Shown: positions 5,914-7,552 of the stretch, in pieces
Numbering within the stretch: position 1 is the stretch's first letter
Layout of the letters: each line of letters opens with the position of its first letter
Assembly: GCA_015661795.1 (NCBI GenBank)
Contig: DQVJ01000013.1
Coordinates: forward strand, 1-7,552
Reading direction: 5' to 3'
Length of the DNA stretch: 7,552 nucleotides
Origin: Sulfurovum sp.
GTDB lineage: Bacteria; Campylobacterota; Campylobacteria; Campylobacterales; Sulfurovaceae
The notes under the pieces: model-generated
The model's database searches: none
Told to the model about the DNA's origin: nothing
Seen by the model: only the letters and a program-made list of their open reading frames with translations
Translations under genes and position numbers: made by a program

Positions 5914-6105
5914 TTACTTCGATCTAACAGCAGTCAATGCTGTTTGAATTCTAGCGATATCTTTTTTCGCTACTCTTAACTCAGTAGTATTTGTTAATTG
6001 CATTGTTTTTTGCTTTGCATTTAACGTAAACAACTCAAGTTTCTTCTCTTTAAGCATAGCGAGCAAATCTGCTTCGCTTTTGTCTTTAATATCAATATAC
6101 TTCAT
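5914..6105 (-). CDS. rpmC: 50S ribosomal protein L29
   Basis: L29 sits at the polypeptide exit tunnel next to L23 and forms part of the docking surface for trigger factor and SRP. The 63-residue length is typical. The sequence is two predicted helices: LLAMLKEKKLELFTLNAKQK (14-33) and ELRVAKKDIARIQTALTAVR (42-61), the latter with the conserved LRxxKKDIARIxT core. The start lies inside rplP: the two genes overlap by 14 nt in different frames, with AAGGA 5 nt before the ATG. This is the only overlap of more than one base in the window. Confidence 0.97.
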   Translation of the reverse strand: MKYIDIKDKSEADLLAMLKEKKLELFTLNAKQKTMQLTNTTELRVAKKDIARIQTALTAVRSK

Positions 6106-6517
6106 TTGTATCCTTTAAAGCGATGATTTTACACTTAAATGGCATTTTATGAATTGCTAGCGTGAGGGCTTCTCTTGCTAAAGTCTCTTCTACTCCAGCC
6201 ATTTCAAAAATAATTCTTCCTGGCTTCACATTCATTACCCATCTATCAACAGGACCTTTACCTTTACCCATTCTTGTTTCAAGTGGCTTTGCAGTAAGAG
6301 GTTTATCTGGGAAAACTCTAATCCAAGTTTTACCTGTTCTGTTAATTTTTCTAGTCATTGTAATACGCGCAGCTTCAATTTGACGAGAATCAATTCTCCC
6401 TGCTTCAACTGCTTTAATAGCGATATCACCGAACTCAATTTTATTGCCTCTGAAAGATTTACCGCGATTACGGCCTTTCATCTGCTTTCTCCATTTGGTT
6501 CTTTTAGGCATTAACAT
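6092..6517 (-). CDS. rplP: 50S ribosomal protein L16
   Basis: L16 binds near the A-site cleft of the 50S subunit and is needed for peptidyl-transferase centre maturation. The 141-residue protein has the basic N-terminus MLMPKRTKWRKQMKGRNRGK (1-20), GKTWIRVFPDKPLTAKPLE (62-80), the conserved RMGKGKG (82-88) and AREALTLAIHKMPFKCKI (114-131). R82 aligns with E. coli R81, an arginine hydroxylated there by YcfD. Two ATGs are available, 6517 and 6511. The first is chosen because M-L-x-PKRTK aligns with the usual family start and because GAGGTG lies 7 nt upstream of it, against 13 nt for the second. The stop is TGA, the only one among the 16 complete stops visible. Confidence 0.98.
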   Translation of the reverse strand: MLMPKRTKWRKQMKGRNRGKSFRGNKIEFGDIAIKAVEAGRIDSRQIEAARITMTRKINRTGKTWIRVFPDKPLTAKPLETRMGKGKGPVDRWVMNVKPGRIIFEMAGVEETLAREALTLAIHKMPFKCKIIALKDTNEVY

Positions 6518-6519
6518 TG

Positions 6520-7218
6520 TTATTCACCTCTCTTTTGACGTGGCTTACGACCACCTTTTTTCTCTTCTTTTGGCTCAGCCTGAATACCTTTTGCAAGGAC
6601 TTCACCTTTGAAGATCCATACTTTAATACCAATGATTCCATAAGTAGTATGTGCTTCTGCAAAACCGTAATCGATTTTGGCTCTAAGCGTATGTAAAGGA
6701 ACACGTCCCTCTAAGTACCACTCAGTTCTAGCCATTTCCGCTCCACCAAGTCTACCAGATACAGAAACTTTAATCCCTTTGGCACCTGATTTAAGTGCAC
6801 CTTGGATTACTTTTTTCATTGCACGTCTAAATGCAGTTCTTCTCTCTAGCTGTGTTGCAACATTTTCAGCGGCAAGTTGACCAGAGGCTTGTGGACGTTT
6901 CTCTTCTTTTATATTAATCGCTACATCTTTACCAAGCATTTTGATAAGTGTTGCTTTAAGTTTCTCAATATCTGCACCTTTTTTCCCGATAATAATACCA
7001 GGTCTAGCAGTCACAATATTGATTCTTAATTTTTTAACTGTTCTTTCGATGATGATGTTAGAAACACCTGCATAGAAAAGTTCTTTTTTAAGGAATTTTC
7101 TGATTTTGTAATCTTCAGCGATAAAATCAGCAGTTCTTCCTTTAGCTGGGAACCATCTTGATTCCCAGTTTCTGTTGATGCCTAGTCTAAGACCTATAGG
7201 ATTTACTTTCTGACCCAT
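6520..7218 (-). CDS. rpsC: 30S ribosomal protein S3
   Basis: S3 forms part of the mRNA entry tunnel and its helicase on the 30S head. The 232-residue protein (E. coli 233) starts GQKVNPIGLRLGINR (2-16). The type II KH domain has its GKKG loop at 78-81 within ARPGIIIGKKG. The C-terminal domain contains KGIKVSVSGRLGGAEMAR (148-165) and GRVPLHTLRAKIDYGFAEA (171-189). The tail is basic (KEEKKGGRKPRQKRGE), as expected for an rRNA or mRNA-contacting end. The ATG at 7218..7216 overlaps the rplV stop by one base (TAATG), with AAGGA 6 nt upstream. Confidence 0.99.
   Translation of the reverse strand: MGQKVNPIGLRLGINRNWESRWFPAKGRTADFIAEDYKIRKFLKKELFYAGVSNIIIERTVKKLRINIVTARPGIIIGKKGADIEKLKATLIKMLGKDVAINIKEEKRPQASGQLAAENVATQLERRTAFRRAMKKVIQGALKSGAKGIKVSVSGRLGGAEMARTEWYLEGRVPLHTLRAKIDYGFAEAHTTYGIIGIKVWIFKGEVLAKGIQAEPKEEKKGGRKPRQKRGE
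6525..6530 (-). promoter_or_regulatory. rplP Shine-Dalgarno in the last codons of rpsC
   Basis: GAGGTG is located 7 nt before the ATG at 6517 and 13 nt before the ATG at 6511, so it supports the upstream start of L16. Confidence 0.75.
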
Positions 7219-7552
7219 TACGCTTCCTTCTCAGTTTTTTCAGCTACGCCAACTTCTACAAGAATGTGTGCTGTTGGTTTAATGATTCTAGAAGCTGTAC
7301 CTCTAGCTCTTGGTCTCCATCTTTTCATGACCGCAGCTTTGTCCACTCTACAAGAAGTAATCGTTACTTCTTCAGGTTCAAAGTCACCGTTAGCAACTGC
7401 AGATGCAATTACTTTAGAAACAATACCTGCTGCTTTGTTAGGCATAAACTCTAACGCTGCAAGTGCAAGTTCAGCATTCATACCCTGAACTTCTCTGGCA
7501 ATAAGTCTAGCCTTAGTAGGAGAAACTCTTACGAATTTTAATAATGCTCTAC
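7218..7552 (-). CDS. rplV: 50S ribosomal protein L22, missing only its first residue or two
   Basis: L22 lines the polypeptide exit tunnel with a long beta-hairpin and binds all domains of 23S rRNA. The frame is open to the window edge: reading from 7550 gives RALLKFVRVSPTKARLIARE, the usual L22 N-terminus, so the start codon must lie just beyond 7552. The in-frame ATG at 7481 (MNAELALAALEF) is internal and not the start. 110 complete residues are visible (E. coli 110). The hairpin segment SCRVDKAAVMKRWRPRARG and the conserved PTAHILVEV are intact, followed by a short charged tail ending EKTEKEA. The stop forms a TAATG overlap with rpsC. The two edge bases (GT) complete a codon of the form NGT, compatible with Ser at position 2. 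Confidence 0.97.
   Translation of the reverse strand, partial: RALLKFVRVSPTKARLIAREVQGMNAELALAALEFMPNKAAGIVSKVIASAVANGDFEPEEVTITSCRVDKAAVMKRWRPRARGTASRIIKPTAHILVEVGVAEKTEKEA

Noticed and set aside
6504..6704. 66-codon minus-strand frame overlapping the end of rpsC
   Set aside because: It lies in another frame inside the S3 coding region, which is clearly real over the same bases, and resembles no family.
7218..7481. L22 starting at the internal ATG at 7481
   Set aside because: The frame stays open to the window edge and encodes the conserved L22 N-terminus upstream of this methionine, so the gene is edge-truncated and not short.
7266..7488. Two plus-strand open frames opposite rplV
   Set aside because: Both are antisense shadows of L22; no start signal or independent protein features.

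Overview
The window is one uninterrupted minus-strand run of translation genes: the 3' part of the S10 operon joined directly to the spc operon, followed by secY, map and the start of infA. In transcription order (right to left) it reads rplV (start codon just outside the window), rpsC, rplP, rpmC, rpsQ, rplN, rplX, rplE, rpsN, rpsH, rplF, rplR, rpsE, rplO, secY, map, infA (first 32 nt only). There are 17 genes and 16 junctions. The only non-coding stretch longer than 13 nt is the 64-nt map-infA gap at 33..96. I see no RNA gene, mobile element, CRISPR array or long repeat.

The organism looks like an AT-rich member of the Campylobacterota (former Epsilonproteobacteria), perhaps close to Sulfurovum or Sulfurimonas; the genus is a guess from remembered protein wording. 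Support comes from the protein sequences (S8 ending in ICSIW, the wording of L29, L15 and L22), the absence of rpmD (L30) between rpsE and rplO, the short zinc-ribbon S14, and secY followed by map and infA without adk.

Layout: 5287..7552 encodes L22, S3, L16, L29, S17 and L14, mostly early rRNA binders and parts of the decoding and peptidyl-transferase neighbourhoods. 2117..5285 encodes L24, L5, S14, S8, L6, L18, S5 and L15. 97..2114 encodes the SecY translocon channel and methionine aminopeptidase, which act on the nascent chain as it leaves the ribosome. 1..32 begins initiation factor IF-1. One transcript would therefore supply ribosome parts, the export channel, N-terminal methionine trimming and an initiation factor.

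The junctions follow a tight pattern. Six have the upstream stop fused to the next Shine-Dalgarno (TAAGG...), four are one-base TAATG overlaps, and six are other arrangements. Almost every gene should thus be translationally coupled to the one before it. Several starts needed choosing: rplX begins at 5285 rather than at an upstream in-frame ATG, and rpsE, rpsH, rplP and rplE each have two closely spaced in-frame ATGs. I found no convincing undescribed system here; the findings are modest points about operon structure and start sites.
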